Positions 14,790 through 25,760 of a DNA stretch of 46,832 nucleotides are shown one piece after another (the stretch's first letter is position 1; every line of letters begins with the position of its first letter). The stretch spans positions 1-46,832 of the forward strand of contig NZ_RSAJ01000005.1 of the NCBI RefSeq assembly GCF_003933965.1. Direction: 5' to 3'. Source of the DNA: Streptomyces sp. RP5T. Lineage in GTDB: Bacteria; Actinomycetota; Actinomycetes; Streptomycetales; Streptomycetaceae. A program made the position numbers and the translations under genes. Under the pieces are notes generated by a model. It was given only the letters and a program-made list of their open reading frames with translations, ran no database searches and had not been told where the DNA came from.

Positions 14790-15692
14790 GTGACCATGCT
14801 CGCGCTCGGCCCCGAGTGGATCAGTCCCGACTATCTGATCAAGACGTTCAGCCTGCCAGGCATCCTGCTGATCGTCTTCGCCGAGTCGGGTCTCTTCGCG
14901 TTCCTGCCGGGCGACTCCCTGCTGTTCACGGCGGGTCTCTTCGTGGCCGAGGGGAACTTCATCAGCCAGCCGCTGTGGCTGGTGTGCACGCTCATCGTGG
15001 CGGCCGCCGTCCTCGGCGACCAGGTCGGCTACATGATCGGCAAGTTCTTCGGGCCGCGGATCTTCAGCCGCCCCAACTCCAAGCTCTTCAAGCAGGAGAA
15101 CCTGGACAAGGCCCACGAGTTCATGGAGCGGTTCGGGCCCAAGGCCATCGTCCTGGCCCGCTTCGTGCCGATCGTGCGCACCTTCGCGCCCATCGTGGCG
15201 GGCGCCGGCAGGATGAAGTACCGCACCTTCCTGACGTACAACGTCATCGGCGGCGTGGCCTGGGGCACCGGCGTGACCCTCGCGGGCTACTGGCTCGGCC
15301 AGATCGACGTCATCAAGAAGAACGTCGAGGCCATCCTGGTCCTGATCGTCCTGGTCTCGGTGGTCCCGATCCTCATCGAGTACCTGCGCGAGCGCTCCAA
15401 GAAGAAGCGGGCGGCGGGACAGACCCCGCCCGAGCAGCCGTACCAGCCCATGGACGACGCGACGACCCAGCTTCGCCGCATCCCGTCCGACGACGGGCAC
15501 CAGCAGCCCCCTCAGCAGCAGCACAACGGCCACGACCAGTACTACGGCCGCCAGCAGCCCCAGCAGCAGCCCTACGCCCAGCAGTACCCGCAGGGCTACG
15601 GCGGCCAGCAGTACGGCGGGCAGGACCAGCAGTACGGACAGCAGAACCAGCAGTACGGGCAGCAGAACCCCTACAACAACCAGGGGTACTGA
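14790..15692 (+). CDS. DedA-family membrane protein with Gln/Tyr-rich C-terminal tail
   Basis: A 300-residue DedA/SNARE-associated protein. Conserved DedA features are LIVFAESGLFAFLPGDSLLF near residue 30 and the VLARFVPIVRTFAPIVAGAGRM motif near residue 125, with a final helix about residues 180-200. DedA proteins act in membrane lipid (undecaprenyl phosphate or phosphatidylethanolamine) flipping and membrane homeostasis. After a basic stop (RERSKKKR) the last about 95 residues are a Gln/Tyr/Gly/Pro-rich, presumably disordered cytoplasmic tail with repeated QQYGQQN. The start is GTG 14790 with AGGAG upstream. Confidence 0.9.
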   Translation: MTMLALGPEWISPDYLIKTFSLPGILLIVFAESGLFAFLPGDSLLFTAGLFVAEGNFISQPLWLVCTLIVAAAVLGDQVGYMIGKFFGPRIFSRPNSKLFKQENLDKAHEFMERFGPKAIVLARFVPIVRTFAPIVAGAGRMKYRTFLTYNVIGGVAWGTGVTLAGYWLGQIDVIKKNVEAILVLIVLVSVVPILIEYLRERSKKKRAAGQTPPEQPYQPMDDATTQLRRIPSDDGHQQPPQQQHNGHDQYYGRQQPQQQPYAQQYPQGYGGQQYGGQDQQYGQQNQQYGQQNPYNNQGY

Positions 15693-15712
15693 GAGCCGCC
15701 GCGGAGCGCGGG

Positions 15713-17404
15713 TCAGAACCCGCGCGTCCGCTTGGCGGCCCGCCGCTTGCCCGCGGAGCCGACCCTCAGGAACAGCCGGGAGATCTCGGATCCCAGGTTG
15801 ACCCCGATGGCGATGGCCATGGCCAGGGCCGCCGCCTTGGACAGGGACACCAGCCCCTCGTCGACATGGTTCCCGGCGATCGACAACAGCCCGAAGTACG
15901 TGGCCGAACCCGGCAGCAGGGGCCCGATCGCCGCGGTCGTGTACGGCAGCGCGGAGGCGAACCGGTACCGGGACAGCAGCTGCCCGAACAGCCCGACCAG
16001 ACCCGCCGCCACGGCCGTCGAGGCGACCGGGGAGAACTCGCCGGTGTAGTGCATCGCGCCGTACACGCACCACGCGACACCGCCGTTCAAGGTCACGGCC
16101 AGCACGGTGGATCGTTCCTGCTGGAGCAGCACCGCGAAGGTCAGCGACAGCAGCATCGACGCCGCGATCTGCCACAGCGGGCGCGGCTGCGTCGACAGCG
16201 CCTCGTCGGGATTGAGGTGCGCCCCCAGCTGCACGCCGACGTAGAGCATCACCAGCACGCCCACGACGATGCCCACGAAGAAGTACATGACCTCCAGGAG
16301 CCGGGCCGACGCGGTGATGTAGAAGCCCGTCAGGCCGTCCTGGACGCCCGCCACCAGCGCCCGCCCGGGCAGCAGCGCGAACAGCCCACCGGTGATGACC
16401 GCGGACGCCTTCACGTCCACGTCGGCCAGCGTCAGCGCGACCCCGATCGCGGCCGGCGGCATCGCGGCGACCGCGAACTGGTAGAACTCCGGCAGCCCGC
16501 GCCCCGCGCACAGCCACGCCAGCCGGTCGCCGAGCATCGCGCCCACCATGGCCGCGACGAACACCAGCAGACCACCGCCCACCAGCACGGAGGCCGCGCC
16601 CGCCAGCAGCCCGCTCGCCGAGGTGAGCACCCAGGTCGGATACGGGTGCCGGTTGCGGCGGATCTCCGCGAGCCGCCGGTAGGCCTCCTCCAGCGAGATG
16701 GCCGTCTCGGGGTCGCTGAGGTCGTCCACGAGCCGGAACACGGCCGCGAGGCGCGTGTAGTCCGTGCCACGCCGCCGTACCGTCCTGGAGGCCGTCACCG
16801 GGTCGTCCACGAGCGAGGGCTGGTACGAGATCGACAGCAGCGTGAAGGTGACGTTCGGCTCGCAGCGGTCCAGGCCGTAGGACCGGCACACGGCGAACAT
16901 CGCCGCCTCCACGTCCTCGGCGCCCTCACCGCCCGCGAGCAGCAACTCGCCGATACGCAGGGTCAGGTCGAGCACGCGCGGGACGGCCGGACCGGTGTCG
17001 TCCTCGGACTTCTGCACCGGCTCCGGCGCGGGCCGCTCGGCCACCGGCATCCGCAGCATCGTGCGCATCCGGTCCTGCCAGGGCAGGTCCTTGGTGAGAC
17101 TGACCACCGGGATGCCGGTCGCCGGCGTGAACGCGGGCGGCGCGTCCTTCGCGCTGTAGGTGCGCGGCGTGTTGAACGCGGACCCCTCCGGCTCGGCGCC
17201 CGGCGGCTGCGGGACCTCCAGCCCCTTGGGCAGCGCGAACTCCGACGTGGTCTCCGCCTCACCGCCGACGGTTCTCGGCATCGCGAGCCCGTCGGGAACG
17301 GCGAACTCGGACGTGATCTCGGAGTCGTGGAAACCCCTGGCCTCGTCCGACTGCGGCTTGCGGTGCTCCGCCTCCGTCACTCCGTAACGCTCCCTGAACG
17401 ACAC
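15713..17404 (-). CDS. ThrE-family threonine/serine exporter (fused PF06738-PF12821 type)
   Basis: A 563-residue protein. Residues about 1-140 are a hydrophilic, mostly disordered N terminus with two similar segments (TSEFAVPDGLAMP and TSEFALPKGLEVP). Residues about 140-280 are the ThrE cytoplasmic domain (LRIGELLLAGGEGAEDVEAAM), followed by about ten membrane segments in two blocks, as in ThrE of Corynebacterium, which exports threonine and serine. The first GTG 17404 is used; GTG 17380 with GGGAG upstream is a credible alternative. Export substrate is inferred from the family. Confidence 0.88.
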   Translation of the reverse strand: MSFRERYGVTEAEHRKPQSDEARGFHDSEITSEFAVPDGLAMPRTVGGEAETTSEFALPKGLEVPQPPGAEPEGSAFNTPRTYSAKDAPPAFTPATGIPVVSLTKDLPWQDRMRTMLRMPVAERPAPEPVQKSEDDTGPAVPRVLDLTLRIGELLLAGGEGAEDVEAAMFAVCRSYGLDRCEPNVTFTLLSISYQPSLVDDPVTASRTVRRRGTDYTRLAAVFRLVDDLSDPETAISLEEAYRRLAEIRRNRHPYPTWVLTSASGLLAGAASVLVGGGLLVFVAAMVGAMLGDRLAWLCAGRGLPEFYQFAVAAMPPAAIGVALTLADVDVKASAVITGGLFALLPGRALVAGVQDGLTGFYITASARLLEVMYFFVGIVVGVLVMLYVGVQLGAHLNPDEALSTQPRPLWQIAASMLLSLTFAVLLQQERSTVLAVTLNGGVAWCVYGAMHYTGEFSPVASTAVAAGLVGLFGQLLSRYRFASALPYTTAAIGPLLPGSATYFGLLSIAGNHVDEGLVSLSKAAALAMAIAIGVNLGSEISRLFLRVGSAGKRRAAKRTRGF

Positions 17405-17437
17405 ATTCCGTAAGCCTCAGTATGCGCGGGCATGCGA

Positions 17438-17467
17438 ACGGGCCGCACGCGTGCGCGTACGGCCCGT
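17438..17467. terminator. terminator downstream of ppa
   Basis: An inverted repeat ACGGGCCG / CGGCCCGT (17438-17445 and 17460-17467) with a GC-rich 14-base loop follows the ppa stop on the minus strand. Confidence 0.6.
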
Positions 17468-17481
17468 CCGGGACTCGGTGC

Positions 17482-17973
17482 TCAGTGGCCGCCCTGGTCC
17501 TTGAAGCGCTTGTAGGACCGCTCGATCTCGGCCTCGGCGTCCACGCGGCCGACCCAGTCGGCGCCCTCGACGGACTTGCCGGGCTCCAGGTCCTTGTAGA
17601 CCTCGAAGAAGTGCTGGATCTCCAGGCGGTCGAACTCGGAGACGTGGTGGATGTCACGCAGGTGCTCCACCCGCGGGTCCGTCGCCGGGACGCACAGCAG
17701 CTTGTCGTCGCCGCCCGCCTCGTCCGTCATGCGGAACATGCCGATCGCACGGCACTTGATGAGACAGCCCGGGAACGTCGGCTCGTCAAGAATGACCAGC
17801 GCGTCCAGCGGGTCGCCGTCCTCGCCGAGGGTGTTCTCGACGAAGCCGTAGTCGGTCGGGTAGGCGGTCGAGGTGAAGAGTCGACGGTCCAGGCGGATCC
17901 GACCGGTCTCGTGGTCCACCTCGTACTTGTTCCGCGAACCCTTCGGGATCTCGATCGTGACGTCGAACTCCAC
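17482..17973 (-). CDS. ppa: inorganic pyrophosphatase
   Basis: A 163-residue family I soluble pyrophosphatase: [19 protein letters not shown], the active-site segment [10 protein letters not shown] with its metal-binding Asp residues, and VYKDLEPGK near the end. It hydrolyses PPi to drive biosynthesis. The GTG at 17973 is chosen because GGAGG stands eight bases upstream and the product matches the usual actinobacterial length; an in-frame ATG at 17988 is less likely. It diverges from the carboxypeptidase gene. Confidence 0.95.
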   Translation of the reverse strand: MEFDVTIEIPKGSRNKYEVDHETGRIRLDRRLFTSTAYPTDYGFVENTLGEDGDPLDALVILDEPTFPGCLIKCRAIGMFRMTDEAGGDDKLLCVPATDPRVEHLRDIHHVSEFDRLEIQHFFEVYKDLEPGKSVEGADWVGRVDAEAEIERSYKRFKDQGGH

Positions 17974-18058
17974 CGGTGGCTCCTCCATGATCAACACATA
18001 GTTCTGGTGGTTAAGTGTCCCTCACGCAGGTCTGTGATCGCGAAAGGGGCTGTTGGTC

Positions 18059-19690
18059 GTGCCTGAACTGAGGCCTTGGCAGGCCGCGAGACCGCACGCG
18101 GTGCGGGTCGCGAACGCCGTACGACCGCGTCTGGCACGCGCCGCGGACGCCGTACGTCCAGGACTGACCCGGGCCACAGGCGCCGTGCGGCCGTATCTCG
18201 CGCGGACCGCCGCCGCCGTGAAACCGCAGGTCACACGGCTTGCCGGGGTGACCCGGCCGAAGACCGTCAAGACCTGGCAGTACACCGCCGGTGCCGCCGG
18301 CGCCGGTCTGGCACTGGCCGCCACCGTGGCGACCGCCGCCGGTCCCTGGGACTCCTCGGGTCAGCGTACGGCCGAGCGGGACCGGGCGGTCGCACTGGAA
18401 CGACCGGGTGGCACAGATCACGAAGCGGACTCCGGTACGACCCCCACCGGGCCGCGCCCCGCCCCGAGCGCCGCGTCCGTGCTCACCGGACTGGGCGGCG
18501 GCACCCGCACCGTGAAGTCCGCCCCCACCGGAAAGGCGCTGGCCACGGTCCTCGGCCCGCTCCTCGGCAACACCGCGCTCGGCGCCCGCCACACCGCGGC
18601 CGTCGTGGACCTCACCAGCGGCAAGCGCCTCTACGGCGCGGGCGCCGGCACCGCGCTGACCCCCGCCTCCACCACGAAGATCGCCACCGCCGTCGCCGCC
18701 CTGTCCGCCCTCGGCGCCGACCACCGCCTCACCACCCGCACCGCCCTGGAACCCGACACCGGGGAACTCGTCCTCGTCGGCGGCGGCGACCCCACACTGA
18801 CCGCACGCCAGGACGCCGACGGCTGGGCGAGCCTGCGCGAGCTCGCCGCCGAGACCGCCACGGCCCTCAAGAAGCGCGACATTAAAACCGTCACGCTCTC
18901 CTACGACAAGACCCTCTACGCGGGCCCCGAGATCCACCCGATCGGGGTCAACGACAACCTCGCCCCCGTCAGCGCCCTCATGGTGGACGAGGCCCGCACC
19001 GACGAATCTGCCAGCGGCCCCGCCCCGCGCGTGGGCGACCCGGCCGCCGACGCCACCCGCACCTTCGCGCGCTTCCTCGCCGACCACGGCATCAAGACCA
19101 CCTCGCCCGGCCCCTCCAAGGCGACCGGCCGCGCCGAGGACCTCGCCGAGGTCTCCTCACCGCCCCTGTCCGCCCTCGTCGAACGCATGCTGACCAACAG
19201 CGACAACGACATCGCCGAGGCCCTCGCCCGCCAGACAGCCGTCGCGGACAAGCAGCGCGCCGACTTCGAGGGCGGCGGCGACGCCATCCGCGACCGGCTG
19301 GCGGGGCTCGGACTCCCGCTCGCCGGAGCCGACTTCCACGACGGCAGCGGACTCGACCGCACCGACCGGCTCACGGCGAACCTGCTGACCTCCCTGCTGG
19401 TCAAGGCCGGCGACCCGGACCACCCGGACCTGCGCCCCGTCCTCACCGGCCTGCCCGTGGCCGGCTTCACCGGCACCCTGACCAGTCGCTACACCGACGG
19501 CGCGGCAGGCGTCGTACGCGCCAAGACGGGCACCCTGACCGGGGTCAACACCCTCGCCGGGACGGTCGTCGACCAGGACGGCCGACTGCTGGCCTTCGCG
19601 TTCCTGGCCTCCGACACCACGGACCCCGCGGCGGCCCAGAGCGCGCTGGACCGCACGGCCTCGGCGCTGGCCGCCTGCGGCTGCGGCTGA
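18059..19690 (+). CDS. dacB: D-alanyl-D-alanine carboxypeptidase/endopeptidase, PBP4 (peptidase S13) type
   Basis: A 543-residue penicillin-binding protein of the S13 family. Catalytic motifs are S204-T-T-K207, S381-D-N383 and K489-T-G491. It trims peptidoglycan stem peptides outside the membrane. The N terminus is odd: residues 9-74 form six 11-residue repeats (for example AVRPRLARAAD, AVRPGLTRATG, AVRPYLARTAA) rich in Arg and Ala, before one membrane helix (about 76-95) and a disordered linker. The repeats should be cytoplasmic. GTG 18059, with AAAGGGG upstream, is the start; TTG 18053 is an alternative. Confidence 0.92.
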   Translation: MPELRPWQAARPHAVRVANAVRPRLARAADAVRPGLTRATGAVRPYLARTAAAVKPQVTRLAGVTRPKTVKTWQYTAGAAGAGLALAATVATAAGPWDSSGQRTAERDRAVALERPGGTDHEADSGTTPTGPRPAPSAASVLTGLGGGTRTVKSAPTGKALATVLGPLLGNTALGARHTAAVVDLTSGKRLYGAGAGTALTPASTTKIATAVAALSALGADHRLTTRTALEPDTGELVLVGGGDPTLTARQDADGWASLRELAAETATALKKRDIKTVTLSYDKTLYAGPEIHPIGVNDNLAPVSALMVDEARTDESASGPAPRVGDPAADATRTFARFLADHGIKTTSPGPSKATGRAEDLAEVSSPPLSALVERMLTNSDNDIAEALARQTAVADKQRADFEGGGDAIRDRLAGLGLPLAGADFHDGSGLDRTDRLTANLLTSLLVKAGDPDHPDLRPVLTGLPVAGFTGTLTSRYTDGAAGVVRAKTGTLTGVNTLAGTVVDQDGRLLAFAFLASDTTDPAAAQSALDRTASALAACGCG

Positions 19691-19706
19691 CCCGGTGCCC
19701 GCCTCG

Positions 19707-19738
19707 CCCTCCCGCGCGGCCTGCCCCAAGCGGGAGGG
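19707..19738. terminator. terminator after dacB
   Basis: A perfect 9-bp stem CCCTCCCGC / GCGGGAGGG with a 14-base loop, 17 bases after the dacB stop. Confidence 0.65.
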
Positions 19739-19756
19739 CTCACGTACGGTTGACGC

Positions 19757-20893
19757 ATGACGAGCATCGGTGGTGCTGCTTCTTCTCAGATGGTCGACTG
19801 GAACCTCGCGGTGGCGACCGCGACCCGGCTCGTACGGCCGGGCCCCGACGTGAGCCGCGACGAGGCCCGGGCCGTCGTCGCGGAACTGCGCCGGCACGCC
19901 AAGGCCTCGGAGGAACACGTCCGGGGCTTCACCCGGATGGGCACGGAAGGCGTCCACGACACTCCCGTACTCGTCGTCGACCGCCCCGGCTGGGTCCGGG
20001 CCAACGTCGCCGGGTTTCGGGAGATCCTCAAGCCGCTCCTGGAGAAGATGCAGGAGCGGCGCGGCAACACTCCCGGCGGCGCGGTCCTCGGAGTCGTCGG
20101 CGGCAAGGTGACCGGCGTCGAAGTGGGCATGCTCCTGGCGTTCCTGTCGTCCCGCGTCCTCGGCCAGTACGAGACCTTCGCCCCCGCCACCCGCGAACTC
20201 CCCGCCGGGGAGAACGGCGGCGGCCGACTCCTCCTGGTCGCCCCCAACATCGTGCACGTGGAGCGCGAACTCGACGTCCAGCCCCACGACTTCCGCCTCT
20301 GGGTGTGCCTGCACGAGGAGACGCACCGCACCCAGTTCACGGCCGTGCCCTGGCTGCGCGACCACCTGGAGGGCGAAATCCAGTCGTTCCTGGGGGAGAC
20401 CGAGGTCGACCCCATGACCGTCCTGGAACGCATCCGCGAGGCCGCCCAGTCGCTGGCCGGCGGCCGCCCCGAGGGCGAGGAGGACGAGGACGGCGGACGC
20501 TCGCTCGTGGAGATCGTGCAGACGCCCGCCCAGCGCGAGATCCTCGGCCGCCTCACCGCCGTGATGTCCCTCCTGGAGGGCCACGCCGACTTCGTCATGG
20601 ACGGGGTGGGCCCGGACGTCGTGCCGAGCGTCGCCGAGATCCGCGAGAAGTTCCAGCAGCGGCGGGCCAAGGGCGCCTCCCGCCTGGACATGGCCCTGCG
20701 CAAGCTCCTCGGCCTGGACGCCAAGCTCCGCCAGTACCGCGACGGCGAACGCTTCGTGCGGGCCGTCGTCGACCAGGTCGGCATGGACGGCTTCAACCGC
20801 GTGTGGACCTCCCCCAACACCCTCCCGACCAAGACCGAGATCGCCAAACCGGCGGACTGGGTCGCACGGGTGCACCGCAAGGCCGAGTCGTGA
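19757..20893 (+). CDS. zinc-dependent metalloprotease-like protein (DUF2342, zincin)
   Basis: A 378-residue protein of the actinobacterial DUF2342 family, annotated elsewhere as zinc-dependent metalloprotease or F420-biosynthesis-associated protein. A zincin HExxH motif is visible as HEETHRTQF near residue 191, with a downstream EGHADFVMDG segment that could supply the third ligand. N-terminal residues are helical. No signal peptide is seen, so it is probably cytoplasmic. Substrate unknown. It lies between dacB and tilS on the same strand, but terminator-like and promoter-size gaps flank it. Confidence 0.85.
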   Translation: MTSIGGAASSQMVDWNLAVATATRLVRPGPDVSRDEARAVVAELRRHAKASEEHVRGFTRMGTEGVHDTPVLVVDRPGWVRANVAGFREILKPLLEKMQERRGNTPGGAVLGVVGGKVTGVEVGMLLAFLSSRVLGQYETFAPATRELPAGENGGGRLLLVAPNIVHVERELDVQPHDFRLWVCLHEETHRTQFTAVPWLRDHLEGEIQSFLGETEVDPMTVLERIREAAQSLAGGRPEGEEDEDGGRSLVEIVQTPAQREILGRLTAVMSLLEGHADFVMDGVGPDVVPSVAEIREKFQQRRAKGASRLDMALRKLLGLDAKLRQYRDGERFVRAVVDQVGMDGFNRVWTSPNTLPTKTEIAKPADWVARVHRKAES

Positions 20894-21086
20894 ACCGTGT
20901 ACGGACGTCGTGAGAGGAATCCGGCCGACGGCAGGCAAACGCCCCTCCAATCACCCGTCCGAGGGACCGTGAGCCATGGGTAGGCGTGCAATGCTCGGGG
21001 AACGCCCCGGTTCTGTCACCATCTACACACTCTGAGTGACCGAACCTCGGGCTCACCCCCCGAAAACTTCATGAAGGGAACCGGAC

Positions 21087-22115
21087 ATGGGTCCCCATCC
21101 TGCGGTCGCGGCGATACGCCTGGCGGTCCGCCGCGTCCTCCACGACCTCCTCACCGACCACCACACCTCCTCCGAGCAGCACCCGCACGAGCGCCCGCCC
21201 ACGCGCCCGCTCGTCCTCGTGGCCTGCTCCGGCGGCGCCGATTCCATGGCCCTCGCCTCCGCCCTCGCCTTCGAGGCCCCCAAACTCGGCCTCCGCGCCG
21301 GCGGCATCACCGTCGACCACGGCCTCCAGCCCGGCTCCGACCTGCGCGCCGAGGAAGTCGTCCTCAGACTGCGCGAACTCGGCCTGGACCCCGTCGAGTC
21401 CACCGCCGTGAGCGTCGGCCGCGAAGGCGGCCCCGAGGCCGCCGCCCGCGACGCCCGCTACGCCGCCCTCGACGCCGCGGCCGAACGCCACGGCGCGCTC
21501 GCCGTCCTGCTCGGCCACACCCGCGACGACCAGGCCGAAACCGTCCTGCTCGGCCTCGCCCGCGGCTCCGGCATCCGCTCCCTGTCCGGCATGGCCGCGG
21601 TCTCGGGGGCCGACGGCCGTTACCGGCGCCCGTTCCTGGAACTCGACCGCCAGACCGCCCGCAAGGCCTGCATGGTCCAGTCCCTGCCCGTGTGGGACGA
21701 CCCGCACAACGCCGACCCCGCCTACACGCGCTCCCGGCTGCGCCACGAAGGCCTGCCCGCCCTGGAGAAGGCCCTCGGCAAAGGAGTCGTCGAGGCCCTC
21801 GCCCGCACCGCCCAGCTCTCCCGCGACGACGCCGACGCCCTCGACGCCTGGGCCCGCCAGGCCGAGGCCTCCGTACGCGACGCCGCCGGCCTCCTGGAGT
21901 GCGCCAAGCTCTACGCGCTGCCGCCCGCCGTGCGCCGCCGCATCCTGCGCCAGGCGGCCATCGAGGCCGGTGCCCCGGCCGGATCGCTGTTCGCCCGCCA
22001 CATCGAGGAAGTCGACCGGCTGATCACCGGATGGCGCGGCCAGGGAGCCATCAACCTCCCCGGCAAGGTCGTCGCCCAGCGGCAGGGTGGCAGACTGGTG
22101 ATTCGGCAAGGCTGA
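21087..22115 (+). CDS. tilS: tRNA(Ile)-lysidine synthetase
   Basis: A 342-residue PP-loop ATPase that converts C34 of tRNA-Ile(CAU) to lysidine, needed to read AUA. The ATP-binding motif SGGADS occupies residues 48-53; further N-type PP-loop features are [32 protein letters not shown] and RPFLELDR. The shorter C-terminal region is the actinobacterial form. ATG 21087 has GAAGGGAACC upstream. A 193-bp gap separates it from the zincin gene and should contain its promoter. hpt follows closely, as in many bacteria. Confidence 0.95.
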   Translation: MGPHPAVAAIRLAVRRVLHDLLTDHHTSSEQHPHERPPTRPLVLVACSGGADSMALASALAFEAPKLGLRAGGITVDHGLQPGSDLRAEEVVLRLRELGLDPVESTAVSVGREGGPEAAARDARYAALDAAAERHGALAVLLGHTRDDQAETVLLGLARGSGIRSLSGMAAVSGADGRYRRPFLELDRQTARKACMVQSLPVWDDPHNADPAYTRSRLRHEGLPALEKALGKGVVEALARTAQLSRDDADALDAWARQAEASVRDAAGLLECAKLYALPPAVRRRILRQAAIEAGAPAGSLFARHIEEVDRLITGWRGQGAINLPGKVVAQRQGGRLVIRQG

Positions 22116-22149
22116 ACCCCCGCCCCCTCCGGGAGGCGACGGGTAGCCG

Positions 22150-22728
22150 GTGGGACGACCGAAAGTGATGCGGGTGGACGCGAAAGACATGGGTGCCGAC
22201 CTCAAAGAGGTACTCATCACCAAGGAAGAGATCGACGCGAAGCTCGTGGAGCTCGCCGCGAAGATCGACGCGGAGTACGCGGGCAAGGACCTGCTGATCG
22301 TCGGCGTCCTCAAGGGCGCGGTGATGGTCATGGCCGACCTCGCCCGGGCGCTGTCCACCCCCGTCACGATGGACTGGATGGCCGTGTCGTCCTACGGCGC
22401 GGGCACCCAGTCCTCCGGCGTGGTGCGGATCCTCAAGGACCTCGACACCGACATCAAGGGCAGGCACGTCCTGATCGTCGAGGACATCATCGACTCCGGC
22501 CTGACCCTGTCCTGGCTGCTGTCCAACCTCGGCTCGCGCGAGCCGGAGTCGCTCAAGGTGTGCACCCTGCTGCGCAAGCCGGACGCCGCCAAGGTCGCCA
22601 TCGACGTCGAGTGGGTCGGCTTCGACATCCCCAACGAGTTCGTCGTGGGCTACGGTCTCGACTACGCCGAGAAGTACCGCAACCTCCCGTTCGTCGGTAC
22701 GCTCGCGCCCCACGTCTACGGCGGCTGA
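22150..22728 (+). CDS. hpt: hypoxanthine phosphoribosyltransferase
   Basis: A type I phosphoribosyltransferase of about 186-192 residues: [17 protein letters not shown], the PRPP-binding [14 protein letters not shown], and [20 protein letters not shown] at the C terminus. It salvages hypoxanthine and guanine to IMP and GMP. GTG 22150 is listed because GGGAGG precedes it, though 14 bases away; ATG 22168 ([12 protein letters not shown]) is equally credible from family N termini. It is 34 bp from tilS and likely co-transcribed, followed by ftsH after about 200 bp. Confidence 0.95.
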   Translation: MGRPKVMRVDAKDMGADLKEVLITKEEIDAKLVELAAKIDAEYAGKDLLIVGVLKGAVMVMADLARALSTPVTMDWMAVSSYGAGTQSSGVVRILKDLDTDIKGRHVLIVEDIIDSGLTLSWLLSNLGSREPESLKVCTLLRKPDAAKVAIDVEWVGFDIPNEFVVGYGLDYAEKYRNLPFVGTLAPHVYGG

Positions 22729-22933
22729 ACGTGGCTGCAGCGCCCGCTGAGCCAACAGGGCCGTCTTTGTAGGACGATCGGGAACCCTCGCGGGTTTCGC
22801 GCCGTTGGAGCATGCAGACGGGCCCGCCAGCCCTCCCGTGCCGCTTCGGGCGACGATGCTGGGGTACCGTCAGAAGAACTGTCTTATCAAACTCACTATG
22901 GCAGGAGGGACGGGGCGACACCGCTCCGTATGG

Positions 22934-24967
<2,034 letters not shown>

Positions 24968-25013
24968 CGCTCACCCGTACCGCCCCGGTGAGCGCACCGG
25001 GCCCGGAATGGAT

Positions 25014-25055
25014 GCCGCGCCCCCCAGGTTTTAGCCTGGGGGGCGCGGCGTTTTT
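25014..25055 (+). terminator. rho-independent terminator of ftsH
   Basis: A perfect 15-bp stem (25014-25028 and 25035-25049; right arm CCTGGGGGGCGCGGC) with loop TTTTAG and then five T residues. It is the clearest intrinsic terminator in the window and separates ftsH from folE. Confidence 0.93.
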
Positions 25056-25088
25056 CGGCCGTGAGGGACTCTAGGAACGAGGCACCAG

Positions 25089-25694
25089 ATGACCGACCCC
25101 GTGACGCTGGACGGCGAGGGCTCCATCGGCGAGTTCGACGAGAAGCGCGCCGAGAGCGCGGTCCGCGAACTGCTGATCGCGGTCGGCGAGGACCCGGACC
25201 GCGAGGGCCTCCGGGAGACGCCGGGGCGGGTGGCGCGGGCGTATCGGGAGATCCTGGCGGGGCTTTGGCAGGTGCCTGAGGACGTTCTGACGACGACGTT
25301 CGATCTGGGGCACGATGAGATGGTCCTGGTGAAGGACATTGAAATCGTATCTCTGTGCGAACATCATCTTCTGCCGTTCCACGGCGTGGCTCATGTCGGC
25401 TACATCCCGGCTGACACGGGCAAGATCACGGGCTTGTCGAAGCTCGCGCGTCTCGTGGAGGTGTTCGCTCGTCGGCCACAGGTGCAGGAACGACTCACCA
25501 CGCAGATCGCGGACTCCCTCATGCGGATCCTTGAGGCTCGCGGCGCGATCGTCGTCATCGAGGCCGAGCACATGTGCATGTCTGTACGTGGCATTCGCAA
25601 GCCGGGCGCCAAGACCACGACGTCGGCGGTGCGGGGGCAGCTTCGGGACGCTACGACCCGGGCTGAGGCGATGAGCCTCATATTGGCGCGCTGA
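25089..25694 (+). CDS. folE: GTP cyclohydrolase I with recoded 3' part
   Basis: A 201-residue GTP cyclohydrolase I, first step of folate synthesis (GTP to dihydroneopterin triphosphate). Zinc ligands Cys90 and His93 ([12 protein letters not shown]) and Cys163 (MCMSVRGI) are present, with the usual C terminus, so the enzyme is complete. The DNA is mixed: codons 1-51 have one A/T-ending codon, whereas codons 52-201 have 33, including CAT, CTT, GTA, ATA and TTG, rare in neighbouring genes. The protein stays family-typical, so only the DNA is foreign-looking. An intein-derived endonuclease gene follows 66 bp later in the same frame. The start has a weak GAGG. Confidence 0.95.
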   Translation: MTDPVTLDGEGSIGEFDEKRAESAVRELLIAVGEDPDREGLRETPGRVARAYREILAGLWQVPEDVLTTTFDLGHDEMVLVKDIEIVSLCEHHLLPFHGVAHVGYIPADTGKITGLSKLARLVEVFARRPQVQERLTTQIADSLMRILEARGAIVVIEAEHMCMSVRGIRKPGAKTTTSAVRGQLRDATTRAEAMSLILAR

Positions 25695-25760
25695 CCGGAT
25701 TGTCAGTGGTGCCGTGTACGTTCCTCGGCCAGTTCTGGACGGTGACCGAGGGGGATCACG

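Noticed and set aside
22783..22796. Hairpin AACCC-TCGC-GGGTT before ftsH as a terminator of tilS-hpt
   Set aside because: The stem is only five to six base pairs with no supporting U-tract, so it is too weak to call.
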